Below, piece by piece: positions 1-8,626 of a DNA stretch of 64,000 bases. The DNA comes from Roseateles sp049532965. Its GTDB lineage: Bacteria > Pseudomonadota > Gammaproteobacteria > Burkholderiales > Burkholderiaceae_C. Each line of letters opens with the position of its first letter. The stretch's first letter is position 1. Location: NCBI RefSeq assembly GCF_049532965.1, contig NZ_CP186694.1, positions 62,001 through 126,000 on the forward strand. The letters are read 5' to 3'. The position numbers and the translations under genes are program-made. The notes beneath the pieces were generated by a model, which searched no databases, had not been told where the DNA came from, and saw nothing but the letters and a program-made list of their open reading frames with translations.

Positions 1-3000
1 GTCACCGGTGGCTCCGCCCCCGTCGACACAATTGAGCCGTCCGCGGCAAACGCCGGTACGCTGGCGAGTGCCTATGGCAGCCTGTACAAGCCCTCGACGC
101 TGGTTCAACCGGAAGGGGGACGGGTCGAGTACACCTACGACGGACGGTGGAACGTCATCAAGACCGAGCGCAAACCCAAGCCTGGCTCCGGTCTTGCCTC
201 CATCGTCACCACTGCCAGTTACCGCGCATGCGCCGGCGTTGCCGACTTCAGGGTGTGCAACCAGCCGCAGACCATGACCGATGCTGACGGCAAAGTCACC
301 ACCTACACCTACGATGCCGCCTCCGGCAAGGTGGCGACTGTGACACTGCCGACAGTGGAGTCGCCGGCGGGCTCCGTGCAGCCGCAGGTCCGCTATGGCT
401 ACGCGGCGTTGTATGCGGTGTACCGGCAAGCGGCAGGCGCCGCGCCGTCGAAGGCGCCCACCCCCATCTACAAGCTCACCCGAAGGTCGAGCTGCTTGAC
501 GATGACGCTGGACAGCTGCGTGGGCACGGCTGATGAAGTGGTGACGACTTACGGCTACAACGACAACCTTCAGCTCGCGTGGAGCACGGCGGCCGCAGGT
601 GACGGTTCGAAGACTGCTACGGTGACTTTCGAGTATGACGAGCTGGGCGATCTCATCAAGCAGAGCGGTCCGCTGCCGGGCCAGGTGACGCGGCACTTCT
701 ACGATGCCGCTCGCCAGCGTTACGCCACGATCGGCCCGGACCCCGACGGGAATGGGCCGTCCGGCGCTCCCGTGACCTGGACCACCTACGACAAGGACGG
801 GCTGCCGACGTCGTCGCGCAGCGGTTACAGCCAGAGCGGCGAGCTGGATGGCTTCGTGTCGATGAAGGAAACGCGCACGACCTATGACGGCGTCAAGCGC
901 AAGATCCAGGAGGAGACATACGTCGAAGGCATTCTGGCCGCGCGCACGAGCTATGCCTACGACGCGATGAACCGCCCGACGTGCACGACGCAGCGGATGA
1001 ATCTTGCCGTGGCTGCGCCCGCCGATGCCTGCACAGCCGGCACGCCGGGCGAGCAGGGGCCGGACCGCATCACGAGGCAAACGCACGATGCGGCCGGCCA
1101 GTTGAAGGAGGTGAGGCAGGCGGTTGGCACGACGCTGGAGCGCGTTGAGCGCTCCCAGACGTTCACGTCCAACGGAAAGCTGGCCACCATCGCTGATGCC
1201 AACGGCAATCTGACAACGACGACCTATGACGGCTTTGATCGACTGGTGCAGACGAAGTACCCGCATCCAGCACAGGCGGGGACGTCCAACGATAACGACT
1301 ACGAGGAGATCCAGCTCTACGACCCGGATTCGCGGCCGCTGGTGCGCCGCCTGCGGGACGGCAATCTTGTGACGTTCACCTATGACGCCCTGGGACGTAA
1401 CACGCTGCGCCAAGTGACGCCGCAGGCCTCGGGCGAGGCGAGTGACACACGCTATGTCTACGACATCGACGGCCGGCTACGCCAGGCCAGCGACAACAAC
1501 GGCTGGAATGTCAGCCGGGGCTATGACGCGCTCGGCTGCAAGACCTCGGAGCAGGACATCTTCGGGATCAAGCGCATCGAATGCGACGTGTCCGGTCAGC
1601 CGGTGCAACTGACCTATGCCGACGGCTTCCAGGTCCGCTATACGCATCGCCTGGACGATCAGTTTGCGCGCGTCGACGAGGTGGGAGGCGCGGAGCTGAT
1701 GAGCTATGGCTACGACGCTTTCGGGCGCCAGCGCAGCGTGACGCGTGGCAACGGCGTGGTGTCGACGGTGGACTTCGGTCCTGGTGCGGTCGGGCCGACA
1801 GCGTTCGCACATGCGATTGCGGGCTCTGCAGTCAAGTTCCAGTTGGCCTACAACCCGGCCGGCCAAGTGACGCAACTCTCTCGCGACAACGGCGTCTATG
1901 GTCGGCCGGCGGTCACCACGGAGACCACCAGCTACGGTGTGAACGGCCTGAACCAGATGACCTCCGTCGGCGGCGCGGTGACGGCGCATGACGGGCGAGG
2001 CAATCTCACGTTCGCGCAGGGGCGGAGCTGGAGCTATACCTTGCTGAACCGCCTTGCGTCCGCCAGCTGGGAGGGGATGACCACGCGGTTGCTGTACGAC
2101 GCGATGGGTCGGTTGGCGCAGGTCGAGAGAGGCGGCACGACGAGGCGCTTCGAGTATGTGGGCGAATCGCTCATCGCCGAGCGTGACGAGAACAACGCGG
2201 TGCTTCGGCGCTTCGTGCCGGGCCGCACGGCAGACGATCCGCTGCTCTGGTACGAGGGCACCAGCACGTCGACGCGGCGCTGGATGCACGTGGACCAGCA
2301 GGGCTCCGTGATTGCGGTGAGCGATGGCAGCGGCGGCATCGTGGGTATCAACCGATACGACGAATATGGCATGCCGGCGGCCGGCAATATCGGTCGATAC
2401 CAGTACACCGGGCAGCTCTGGCTGCCGGAGTTGGGCCTCCACTACTACAAGGCCCGGATGTATCACCCTGGACTGGGGCGTTTCATGCAGACCGATCCGG
2501 TGGGATATGGCAGCGGCGATCTCAATCTGTATGCGTACGTGGGCAACGATCCTGTGAACAAGGCGGATCCCAGCGGCTTGACATGCGAGATCCAGACTCG
2601 CGAGGACGGCGGGGGCAAGGGTCACTGTCGGATCGACAAGATTGACGGCAAGGAGTTGACGGATGAGATTCGGAAGAAGCTCGCGAAGACCGACCTTGGG
2701 AAGTTCATTGCGGCGCGGGAGAAGGAAATGACGGAGGACTTCAACAAGCTGCTCAGGGCGGATCAGTCACGGGACATTGAGGTGAAGATGCCGGGGAAGA
2801 GCTCAAACAGCATCAGCTTCAAGCTGGGAGAAGTGACCCAGCTCTACAAGGCGGCAGACGTGAACCTCGACACCGAGACGAAGACGGCGAGGGCCGCTGA
2901 ACTTCAGGGGGGCAATGGAATCAAGGTCTTCAGATCCGGATTCAACGGGAACTCTCGCCATGCGGTCCTTCACGAGTCCATCCACCTGACGAGGGACGCG

Positions 3001-3105
3001 AGGAACGCATCGCTGCCGTATGTCGATAAAAGGCTCGATCCACAGTACATCCCCGCGATGCACAACGGGCCTTTTGACGACGCCATCCGCCAGATGTTGA
3101 AGTAA
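1..3105 (+). CDS. RHS/YD-repeat protein with C-terminal HExxH toxin-like tip (5' end outside window)
   Basis: The reading frame is open from base 1, so the gene begins upstream and over 1,030 codons are visible. Many YD repeats (Y-x-Y-D-A, T-Y-D-G/A) form the RHS shell that encapsulates a C-terminal toxin. The RHS core hallmark lies at about 2389-2580 (RYQYTGQLWLPELGLHYY, then RFMQTDPVGYGSGDLNLY, ending DPVNKADPSGL). The sequence after DPSGL, about 175 residues, is unlike the shell and is the variable tip. It holds HESIH (2971-2985), the zinc-metallopeptidase HExxH pattern, preceded by a hydrophobic-basic stretch. By family knowledge such tips are released by self-cleavage near DPxGL and act on rival cells; a metallopeptidase activity here is inferred from the motif only. 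Two exported paralogous proteins follow at once and are the obvious immunity candidates. Confidence 0.9.
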   Translation, partial: VTGGSAPVDTIEPSAANAGTLASAYGSLYKPSTLVQPEGGRVEYTYDGRWNVIKTERKPKPGSGLASIVTTASYRACAGVADFRVCNQPQTMTDADGKVTTYTYDAASGKVATVTLPTVESPAGSVQPQVRYGYAALYAVYRQAAGAAPSKAPTPIYKLTRRSSCLTMTLDSCVGTADEVVTTYGYNDNLQLAWSTAAAGDGSKTATVTFEYDELGDLIKQSGPLPGQVTRHFYDAARQRYATIGPDPDGNGPSGAPVTWTTYDKDGLPTSSRSGYSQSGELDGFVSMKETRTTYDGVKRKIQEETYVEGILAARTSYAYDAMNRPTCTTQRMNLAVAAPADACTAGTPGEQGPDRITRQTHDAAGQLKEVRQAVGTTLERVERSQTFTSNGKLATIADANGNLTTTTYDGFDRLVQTKYPHPAQAGTSNDNDYEEIQLYDPDSRPLVRRLRDGNLVTFTYDALGRNTLRQVTPQASGEASDTRYVYDIDGRLRQASDNNGWNVSRGYDALGCKTSEQDIFGIKRIECDVSGQPVQLTYADGFQVRYTHRLDDQFARVDEVGGAELMSYGYDAFGRQRSVTRGNGVVSTVDFGPGAVGPTAFAHAIAGSAVKFQLAYNPAGQVTQLSRDNGVYGRPAVTTETTSYGVNGLNQMTSVGGAVTAHDGRGNLTFAQGRSWSYTLLNRLASASWEGMTTRLLYDAMGRLAQVERGGTTRRFEYVGESLIAERDENNAVLRRFVPGRTADDPLLWYEGTSTSTRRWMHVDQQGSVIAVSDGSGGIVGINRYDEYGMPAAGNIGRYQYTGQLWLPELGLHYYKARMYHPGLGRFMQTDPVGYGSGDLNLYAYVGNDPVNKADPSGLTCEIQTREDGGGKGHCRIDKIDGKELTDEIRKKLAKTDLGKFIAAREKEMTEDFNKLLRADQSRDIEVKMPGKSSNSISFKLGEVTQLYKAADVNLDTETKTARAAELQGGNGIKVFRSGFNGNSRHAVLHESIHLTRDARNASLPYVDKRLDPQYIPAMHNGPFDDAIRQMLK

Positions 3106-3134
3106 TGGTCGGTCGTCAGTGTCGGGGCTCAGTC

Positions 3135-3746
3135 ATGCATGCATTCAATCTTGCAGTCGCCCTTTCGTGGGCGCTTGCCTCCGGGATGGCCATGGCGCTC
3201 CCCGAGGGCCCGTACAGCTTCGATTGCGGCGACAACGGGTCCATGCTCATCAATCCGTCGGCTGGTACAGGGATCAGCAAGGCGTTCCCTGGAGCACGTC
3301 CTTCAGAAGGGGAAGGTTTCGTCCGCCTCTTTACGGTACCGGTTCTGTGCGGCGATGCGTCGCTGTTTTGCCTGCGTGAAGGCATCGATCCACTGTCCGG
3401 CAATGAGCAGACCCATGTCTTTGCGTTCCCGCGGCGCATGCACGGCGGTGAGCGATATGAGGTTGACGGCTACGTTTTCAGCGTGAGCGAGCTACGTCGG
3501 GACCGCGCTGGGCGAATGAGCGTCGAGATCGCCGTTGTGCCGCCCCGCGATTTGAGTGGTCGCTACACCTTGCGCGTTGAGGATCGCCGCGGCTTGGTCG
3601 GCGTGCGCTTCGAATCGCTGACCGGACCGGCTGGCGTGCGCCGCGAGGTCGAGCGTCGTCTCGGTACGGTGGATTGCACGGCAGACGCCAATCGACCCGG
3701 CTTGTTCCACGGTGTTCGCCTGAGCGGAGGGAGTCGCCGACCATGA
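3135..3746 (+). CDS. Exported protein, candidate RHS immunity protein 1
   Basis: A protein of 203 residues with a clear signal peptide (MHAFNLAVALSWALASGMAMA, cut before LPEG), so the mature part is periplasmic or outer-membrane bound. I chose the ATG at 3135 because it puts the signal peptide at the N-terminus; an ATG at 3105 that overlaps the RHS stop is also in frame and would allow translational coupling. The mature part has two pairs of cysteines (FDCGD; VLCGD...FCLREGIDPL) that could form disulphides. It is a paralogue of the next gene: both carry CxREGIDPL.G.EQT.VF, RRGLVG.RF.SL and a final Cys near the end. I recognise no named domain. Position directly after the RHS toxin tip suggests an immunity role; this is inference. 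Confidence 0.75.
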   Translation: MHAFNLAVALSWALASGMAMALPEGPYSFDCGDNGSMLINPSAGTGISKAFPGARPSEGEGFVRLFTVPVLCGDASLFCLREGIDPLSGNEQTHVFAFPRRMHGGERYEVDGYVFSVSELRRDRAGRMSVEIAVVPPRDLSGRYTLRVEDRRGLVGVRFESLTGPAGVRREVERRLGTVDCTADANRPGLFHGVRLSGGSRRP

Positions 3747-4372
3747 GCAAGTGCACCGTCGTCACAGGTCCGCTCGTGCGGAACACTTTGCTAGGCGCGA
3801 CCCTGGTCTGCTGTGCAGTCGGCGTTCCCGCCGGCGCGGCGACCAGCGCCTACGAGTTCCGTTGCACCGAGCCCGAGGGAAGGCTGTTGATCGATCCGAA
3901 GGCCGGTCTGATCGAGAAGCGCTTTCGCGATCGCGATGACGGGACCGGTCGCAAGAACGAAACGATCTCGACGATTTTCGTCAGATGCGACTATCCGATG
4001 GAGGGGCTGTTCTGTGTTCGCGAGGGCATCGATCCGCTTAAGGGCGAGGAACAAACTTACGTGTTCTCAGTTCCCAACGCACTTCATGTCGGGACGTTCC
4101 GCGTAGAGGGCTACGAGTTCAGCGCTGCCCCATTTCACCGGGGCGCCTCCGGCCGCTGGGCGACGGAGATCGTCGTCACTCCACCGCCGCAATTCGCCAA
4201 TCCGTACACGCTCTACGTGGAAGAGCGCCGCGGACTCGTCGGCATCCGTTTTCATTCACTGGTGGCGCCAGTGAATCATTCCCGCCAGGTCGAGCGCCGT
4301 TTCGATGACGTCATGTGTGAAGCAGTAGCGGGCCGTCCCATGATGTTTGCAGGGATCAGATTCGTGAAATGA
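3743..4372 (+). CDS. Exported protein, candidate RHS immunity protein 2 (paralogue of preceding gene)
   Basis: A protein of 209 residues starting at the ATG that overlaps the previous stop (ATGA at 3743), with GGAGG at 3727-3731 upstream. The N-terminus has a signal peptide (LLGATLVCCAVGVPAGAA, cut near TSAYEF). The mature domain matches the previous protein motif by motif: F.C at the start, LLIDPKAG against MLINPSAG, FCVREGIDPLKGEEQTYVF, an F.VEGYEFS block, and YTLYVEERRGLVGIRFHSL. The overlap and the shared fold point to a tandem duplication in one transcription unit with the RHS gene. Duplicated immunity genes are common behind polymorphic toxins, but no homology-based function can be assigned from sequence reading alone. 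Confidence 0.78.
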   Translation: MSKCTVVTGPLVRNTLLGATLVCCAVGVPAGAATSAYEFRCTEPEGRLLIDPKAGLIEKRFRDRDDGTGRKNETISTIFVRCDYPMEGLFCVREGIDPLKGEEQTYVFSVPNALHVGTFRVEGYEFSAAPFHRGASGRWATEIVVTPPPQFANPYTLYVEERRGLVGIRFHSLVAPVNHSRQVERRFDDVMCEAVAGRPMMFAGIRFVK

Positions 4373-4424
4373 AGACCGCACGTCGCATGCAGGATCGTGT
4401 TGTGCAAGGGAGATCTGTTCGTCA

Positions 4425-4784
4425 ATGACCAATTCATCACTGGAAATGGAAAGGAACCCGATCGTGGACCTTGTATCCAAGCCGTCGCGCCGAGCGATGC
4501 GGCGCGTCGTTGCTCTGGGCGTCTCGGCATCGCTCGCCTTGCCCAGCTTCGCCCAGCAGGCACCTGCAGAGGATGACGACATCCTGGATCTGCTTTGGCC
4601 TGTGCTGATCGCGGCGATCAAGCGGAATCAGTCAGCGCCGCCGGTTTCTGAGACCTACAGCTATGACGCGCTCGGTCGCGTCGAGAAGGTGACCTACTCC
4701 AATGGCGCCACCGTGACCTATACCTATGACGCCGCTGGCAACCGGAAGGCGGTGCTTCGAACGGCGCCGGCCTCGCAGAACTGA
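4425..4784 (+). CDS. Miniature RHS/YD-repeat protein with signal sequence
   Basis: A protein of 119 residues. After a basic N-terminal stretch comes a signal-like segment (MRRVVALGVSASLALPSFAQ), then an acidic spacer and one hydrophobic patch, and finally two adjacent YD repeats (TYSYDALGRVEKVTYSNG; TYTYDAAGNRKAVL). It therefore looks like the two ends of an RHS protein joined without the shell, either a deletion remnant or a small independent protein. AGGGAG at 4407-4412 precedes the chosen ATG at 4425 with a long spacer; the ATG at 4500, just before the signal sequence, is an alternative. The location after the immunity candidates fits an RHS locus that has lost or reshuffled a second toxin gene. 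Confidence 0.6.
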   Translation: MTNSSLEMERNPIVDLVSKPSRRAMRRVVALGVSASLALPSFAQQAPAEDDDILDLLWPVLIAAIKRNQSAPPVSETYSYDALGRVEKVTYSNGATVTYTYDAAGNRKAVLRTAPASQN

Positions 4785-4871
4785 GGGACGACCAGTCAAT
4801 GGTAGGTCCGGCGTCATCGGGCGTCTCCGAGACTGTAGGGAAGGGGTCGACGCAGTGAAGGAATTGCGCTG

Positions 4872-5282
4872 ATGACTTCATCGACTACCCGCGTCAAATC
4901 CGTCTCGATGACGTTCCGAGGCTTCGACATCCAAGCGGAGGACGTTGTTGCCCTTGTCGGAGTGGCGGCATCCCGCAGTGGCAATCGGGGCGAGCCAGTG
5001 AAGTCAGGAGTCAAGACCCTTCTGAGTCGCTCCTATGTCAAGTTCTCGAGGGGATTCGCCAGCGACCAGGAGCTGAGTGACATGCTCCCCGCGCTATTTG
5101 CGCACCTGGGTGGCACGGACCGGATCAAGGGCGTTCTGGACGTCGTCCGGCCGGAGTTCGTTGAAATCCACTTCGATCTGCCCGTCAGGCAGTCCGAGGA
5201 CTCCCAGGACGGCTATCTGCAAGAGCGATCAGTTTGGGAAGCGTCCCAGCTCAAGGCCAGCATCTCGTTTTCGTTCTTCTAG
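4872..5282 (+). CDS. Hypothetical protein, DUF4279-like
   Basis: A protein of 136 residues without signal peptide or membrane segment. The pattern (an opening beta strand SVSMTFRGFDI, a predicted helix with ALVGVAAS, a central FASDQELSDMLPALFAHLGG helix, then VEIHFDLPV and a closing aromatic strand ASISFSFF) is what I remember for the DUF4279 family, whose members are small cytoplasmic proteins often found in polymorphic-toxin immunity gene groups. That assignment is by eye and weak. It is the last gene of the RHS locus before a stretch of degraded sequence, so it could be an immunity protein left behind by a lost toxin. Confidence 0.5.
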   Translation: MTSSTTRVKSVSMTFRGFDIQAEDVVALVGVAASRSGNRGEPVKSGVKTLLSRSYVKFSRGFASDQELSDMLPALFAHLGGTDRIKGVLDVVRPEFVEIHFDLPVRQSEDSQDGYLQERSVWEASQLKASISFSFF

Positions 5283-5375
5283 ACGGCGCTTCCCGAAGAC
5301 GGCCACGTCGGGTCGACGCATGCCATCCGCAGACGTCCCCTTCACGCCATGCGGCGCGGGACGGTCACGATGCAT

Positions 5376-5553
5376 ACAGCCGCGACGACTTCGGCACGCT
5401 CGCCAGCAGGAACTCCATCTGGTCCGCCAGGATCCGCCGACCGCGCAGGATCATGTCCTCGTGCAGGCTGGGCACGTACGGGAGGTCAGCAGCGTCATCC
5501 GCGCCTCCTCCGGCGTCCGGTTGCCCTTGCGGCCGTTGCACGCGCGGCATTCT
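5376..5553 (-). pseudogene. Broken partial copy of the HNH endonuclease gene
   Basis: About 178 bases are nearly identical to 18850-19027, the 3' end of the HNH gene at 18835-19395. The copy ends in the same LASVPKSSRLYAS tail. One base is missing (GGAGGTCAGC here, GGAGGTACAGC in the intact gene), which shifts the frame just upstream of LPYVPSLHEDM, and the zinc/HNH half of the gene is absent. It is a dead fragment, probably left by a duplication or mobile-element event. Confidence 0.85.
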
Positions 5554-5670
5554 TACCACCATCAAGCTGATACCAGTTCATGCCCGAGAGACATGATGAG
5601 CCCCTCTGAATGGGTCAAATGTCAGGGTTCCACAGTGCTCGCTCTGTCCCAAAGATTTGATCTTCACCCT

Positions 5671-5716
5671 CACCAGTTCACCAGTTCACCAGTTCACCAG
5701 TTCACCAGTTCGCCAG
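5671..5716. repeat. Tandem repeat of CACCAGTT
   Basis: About five and a half copies of the 8-base unit CACCAGTT, the last one changed to CGCCAGTT. Since 8 is not a multiple of 3 it is unlikely to be coding. It is the sort of array that changes length by slippage. Confidence 0.85.
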
Positions 5717-6388
5717 TTCCCTGAATCGCCCCGGTCGCGCGCGCCCTTGTCGAGGTCCACACCAAGTTTGCGACCGGGATGCCGGGAATTCGGCCGTGTG
5801 GACCCGAGGGCGCGAGCTTGTTGGCGCGGTTGAAGTGCGCCGCATCGGCGGGTCGCTTGCCCAGGGCTTGGCACAGGTTGCGCGGGCCTGACTTGGCGCT
5901 GACGACGAGGAGCTGCAGATTGAGCTGGCCTAGCTCGTGGCCGCGAGCCAGCGCCACACCTCTCCGAGAGCATCTCGGGGCCTTGGCGCCGTCGTGCAGG
6001 CTACGATGTCTCCCAACCGAACACGGCGGACACGTTCGAGCGATAGCGTCGGCAAGCGGAAGCCGGCGGTAGATTGAGGCTCTCGAGCGGCAGGAGCCCA
6101 TATGGGTCGCTGAACTCTTGAGGATCAAAGTCCATGGCTTCAATCCATTGAAGCAAGGTCCGAGCTCATTGGCACAGGACATTTGTGTCGCCAAGTTAGT
6201 CGGGCTACTCGTCGCTGTTGATCTCTTGGAAAGTAACCGTGTTATCCGAGCTACCGGCTCCTTACAAGCTCATCGACAGCGTATCGATTGAGGCGATTCC
6301 TGCCACTCTTCCAGAGGCGCCAAAGGCTGTCGTTCTAAGTCGACCACGGGCACAAGTCGGATAGCCCGTGGGCATGCGCGGCTCATGC

Positions 6389-7849
6389 TTACTCGATAGC
6401 CGCCACATTCTGTGCGGCGGGCTGCCAGCCACCGCCCAGTGCCTTGAACGAGGAGATCGCGGCCCGAGCAGCTTCCGTTTCCGCCTGTGCCCGGGCGTCG
6501 GAAGCTCTCAACAGGTTTTCATCGGCCTGAAGGACCTCGATCAGGCTGACAACGCCCTTCTGGTAGGCGGCGAACGTTGCTGCCCGCGCGCGAGTCAGCG
6601 ACTCGACCCCTTGCGTCAATTCAGCTACCTGCGTCTCCCTGTTCACGAGGGCCGAGAACGCGTTCTCGACGTCCTCGCTCGCCCTGAGGGCAGCGGCGCG
6701 ATAGCCGGCCAGCAGTTCGGCTTCCACCCCTTTGGCCTGCTCGATCTGAGCGTTGATGCGGCCGAAATCGAAGAGCCGCCACTTCAGACCCAGTACCCCA
6801 GCGGCCTGGCTTGCGCCACCCGTGAAGAGATTCCCGCCTGAGACCGAGGTAGCGCTGCCGATCAGCCCGCTCAAGGAGAGCTTCGGGTAGTACTCGGCAA
6901 CGGCGACCCCGATGCGCGCGTTCGCGGCCGCCAGGCGACGCTCCGCCGCAATCAAATCCGGGCGACGCCGCAGCAGCTCGGCTGGCGACCCGGACGCGCC
7001 AATTTGTGGGGCCGCAGGAATCCGACCACCGTCCCCCAGCGCGGCGCTATAGGTCCCGGGCTGCGCGCCTAGAAGTACATCCAACGCGTTCATGGCGGTC
7101 GACAGGCCGGCCCGCAGTACCGGAATCGACGCACGGACTTGCGACAGGGCTCCCTCGACTTGATGGACGTGCATCTGCGCCGCGAGCCCCTTGCCGTACA
7201 GAAGCTTGACCTTGTCGAGCAGATCCTGCTGGGTCTCGACCTGCTGGTGAGCGATAGCCAGGCGGGCCTGCAGTCCGCGAATGCTCACGTAGGCATCGGC
7301 GGTCTGCGCAGCCACGACGAGGCGCACAGCGACGGCGCCAGCTTCCGACGCCTGGTAATCAGCCTGTGCCGCTTCCTTGCCGCGCCGCAGACCACCGAAC
7401 AGGTCGAGTTCCCAGCCCGCGCTTGCGTTGACCTCGTAGGAACTCCCCGAGCGGTCGAAGTTCGGATTGGAGTTCAGCACCCGGCCCAATGGCGTTTCCA
7501 CCGATTGGTAGGCTCTCGCGGCCTCGGCGCCGACATTGCCCGACGGAAGCAGCGCCGCATTTGCCATGCCGACGGCAGATCGAGCTTGAGCCACCCTGGC
7601 CGTCGCCTGTGCCAGGTCGAGGTTCTGCTCCAACGCGATCTTCACCAGCCGCGCCAACTGCGCGTCGTCGAAGGCCCGCCACCATTCCGCAAGGTCGGCA
7701 TTGCCGGCAGCCGGCCGGCTATCCACCGCGGCTTGGCCCTGGAATCGTTCAGGCATCGGGGCGCTGGGGCGGGTGTACGCGGGGCCGGCGGCGCATCCGG
7801 CGGTCAGACTGGCAACGAAGAGCGCGGCGAAAGCGGGACGGGAGGGCAT
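6389..7849 (-). CDS. Outer-membrane efflux lipoprotein, NodT family
   Basis: A protein of 486 residues, the outer-membrane channel of a tripartite RND pump. The N-terminus is a lipoprotein signal (MPSRPAFAALFVASLTAGC, lipobox Cys 19) followed by the family-typical GPAYTRPSAPMPERF. The two repeated helical halves of a TolC-fold protein are visible (DLAQATARVAQARSAVGMANAALLP and the LLRRRPDLIAAERRL, ANARIGVAVAEYYPKLSL blocks). I chose the ATG at 7849 because AGGATGAG precedes it at good spacing; an ATG at 7858 and one further upstream inside the operator are less likely. It is divergent from the TetR gene and shares its operator, while its partners (adaptor and permease) lie beyond the regulator on the other strand. 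Confidence 0.93.
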   Translation of the reverse strand: MPSRPAFAALFVASLTAGCAAGPAYTRPSAPMPERFQGQAAVDSRPAAGNADLAEWWRAFDDAQLARLVKIALEQNLDLAQATARVAQARSAVGMANAALLPSGNVGAEAARAYQSVETPLGRVLNSNPNFDRSGSSYEVNASAGWELDLFGGLRRGKEAAQADYQASEAGAVAVRLVVAAQTADAYVSIRGLQARLAIAHQQVETQQDLLDKVKLLYGKGLAAQMHVHQVEGALSQVRASIPVLRAGLSTAMNALDVLLGAQPGTYSAALGDGGRIPAAPQIGASGSPAELLRRRPDLIAAERRLAAANARIGVAVAEYYPKLSLSGLIGSATSVSGGNLFTGGASQAAGVLGLKWRLFDFGRINAQIEQAKGVEAELLAGYRAAALRASEDVENAFSALVNRETQVAELTQGVESLTRARAATFAAYQKGVVSLIEVLQADENLLRASDARAQAETEAARAAISSFKALGGGWQPAAQNVAAIE

Positions 7850-7868
7850 GGTGCTCATCCTAAAATTG

Positions 7869-7896
7869 TAGTGACCATAATACCAAGTGGTCACTA
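7869..7896. promoter_or_regulatory. Operator 1 for the divergent TetR regulator
   Basis: A perfect inverted repeat, TAGTGACC-N12-GGTCACTA, in the region between the channel gene and the TetR gene. The same GTGACC-N12-GGTCAC core with the same 12-base spacer occurs at 8558-8581 in front of the adaptor gene. Confidence 0.8.
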
Positions 7897-7934
7897 TTTG
7901 TCCAAGCCATCTCGTCTACCGTAAGCTGACGCCC

Positions 7935-8549
7935 ATGACCCAGACCAGTTCCCCTCCGGCGCCGGCACGCGGCCCGGCCGACCACGAAGTTCGAGATCAG
8001 ATCGTGGCCGCCGCCACCGAGCACTTCAGCCGGTATGGCTACAGCAAGACCACGGTTTCCGACCTCGCCAAGTCCATCGGCTTCTCGAAGGCCTACATCT
8101 ACAAGTTCTTCGAGTCCAAACAGGCGATCGGCGAAATGATCTGCGCGAACTGCCTCAAGGAGATCGAGGATGAGGTCAGCGCAGCAGTCGCAGAAGCCAG
8201 CCTGCCGCCGGACAAGCTCCGGCGGATCTTCAAGGTCGGCACGGAAGCAAGCCTTCGGCTCTTCTTCCAGGACCGCAAGCTCTTCGAGATCGCTGCTTCG
8301 GCGGCCACCGAGGACTGGCAGGCAGTCATCGACTACGACACCCGCATGCGCCAGCTGCTTCGCGAGGTGCTGCAGGAGGGGCGGCAGACCGGGGACTTCG
8401 AGCGCAAGACCCCCTTGGACGAAGCGGTGACGTCGATCCACCTGGTCCTGCGCCCCTATCGCAACCCGCTGCTGCTGCAGTACAGCATGGGCAGTACCGA
8501 AGCGCCAGCGCTGCTGGCCAGCCTCGTGTTGAGAAGTCTGTCGCCCTAA
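7935..8549 (+). CDS. TetR/AcrR family transcriptional regulator of the RND pump
   Basis: A protein of 204 residues. The N-terminal helix-turn-helix is standard for TetR (DQIVAAATEHFSRYGYSKTTVSDLAKSIGFSKAYIYKFFESK, residues about 22-64), followed by an all-helical ligand-binding domain. I start it at the ATG at 7935; the GTG at 7887 lies inside the operator. The gene sits between two copies of one palindrome, one shared with the divergent channel gene and one in front of the adaptor-permease pair, so it very likely represses all three pump genes and itself. The inducer cannot be read from sequence. Confidence 0.92.
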   Translation: MTQTSSPPAPARGPADHEVRDQIVAAATEHFSRYGYSKTTVSDLAKSIGFSKAYIYKFFESKQAIGEMICANCLKEIEDEVSAAVAEASLPPDKLRRIFKVGTEASLRLFFQDRKLFEIAASAATEDWQAVIDYDTRMRQLLREVLQEGRQTGDFERKTPLDEAVTSIHLVLRPYRNPLLLQYSMGSTEAPALLASLVLRSLSP

Positions 8550-8557
8550 ACTTCGTC

Positions 8558-8581
8558 GTGACCGTTGACTGATTCGGTCAC
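8558..8581. promoter_or_regulatory. Operator 2 for the TetR regulator, upstream of the RND adaptor
   Basis: GTGACC-N12-GGTCAC, with the same half-sites and spacing as operator 1, ending 45 bases before the adaptor start codon and just after the TetR stop codon. It implies a separate repressed promoter for the adaptor-permease pair. Confidence 0.75.
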
Positions 8582-8626
8582 AAGTATCAGAATGAAGGCC
8601 CTGAACCGCAATCAAAAGGGACCTTC

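Larger units (their letters stand above)
5283..6388. other. Gene-poor debris between RHS locus and efflux locus
   Basis: About 1.1 kb with no convincing intact gene. It holds the broken HNH copy (5376-5553), a short tandem repeat (5671-5716), and at 5722 a 13-base match to the left end of the IS3 element found at 17752 (TGAATCGCCCCGG). A minus-strand frame of 166 codons (5694-6194) starts with no ribosome binding site, reads through the tandem repeat and has no recognisable motif, so I do not call it. Confidence 0.6.

Noticed and set aside
1477..2625. Long minus-strand open frame over the RHS gene
   Set aside because: It is the complement of a repetitive GC-rich gene, is rich in His, Arg and Val, and has no motif. 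The plus-strand frame has clear YD repeats.
5694..6194. Minus-strand frame of 166 codons in the debris region
   Set aside because: No start signal, no recognisable domain, and it runs into the 8-base tandem repeat.
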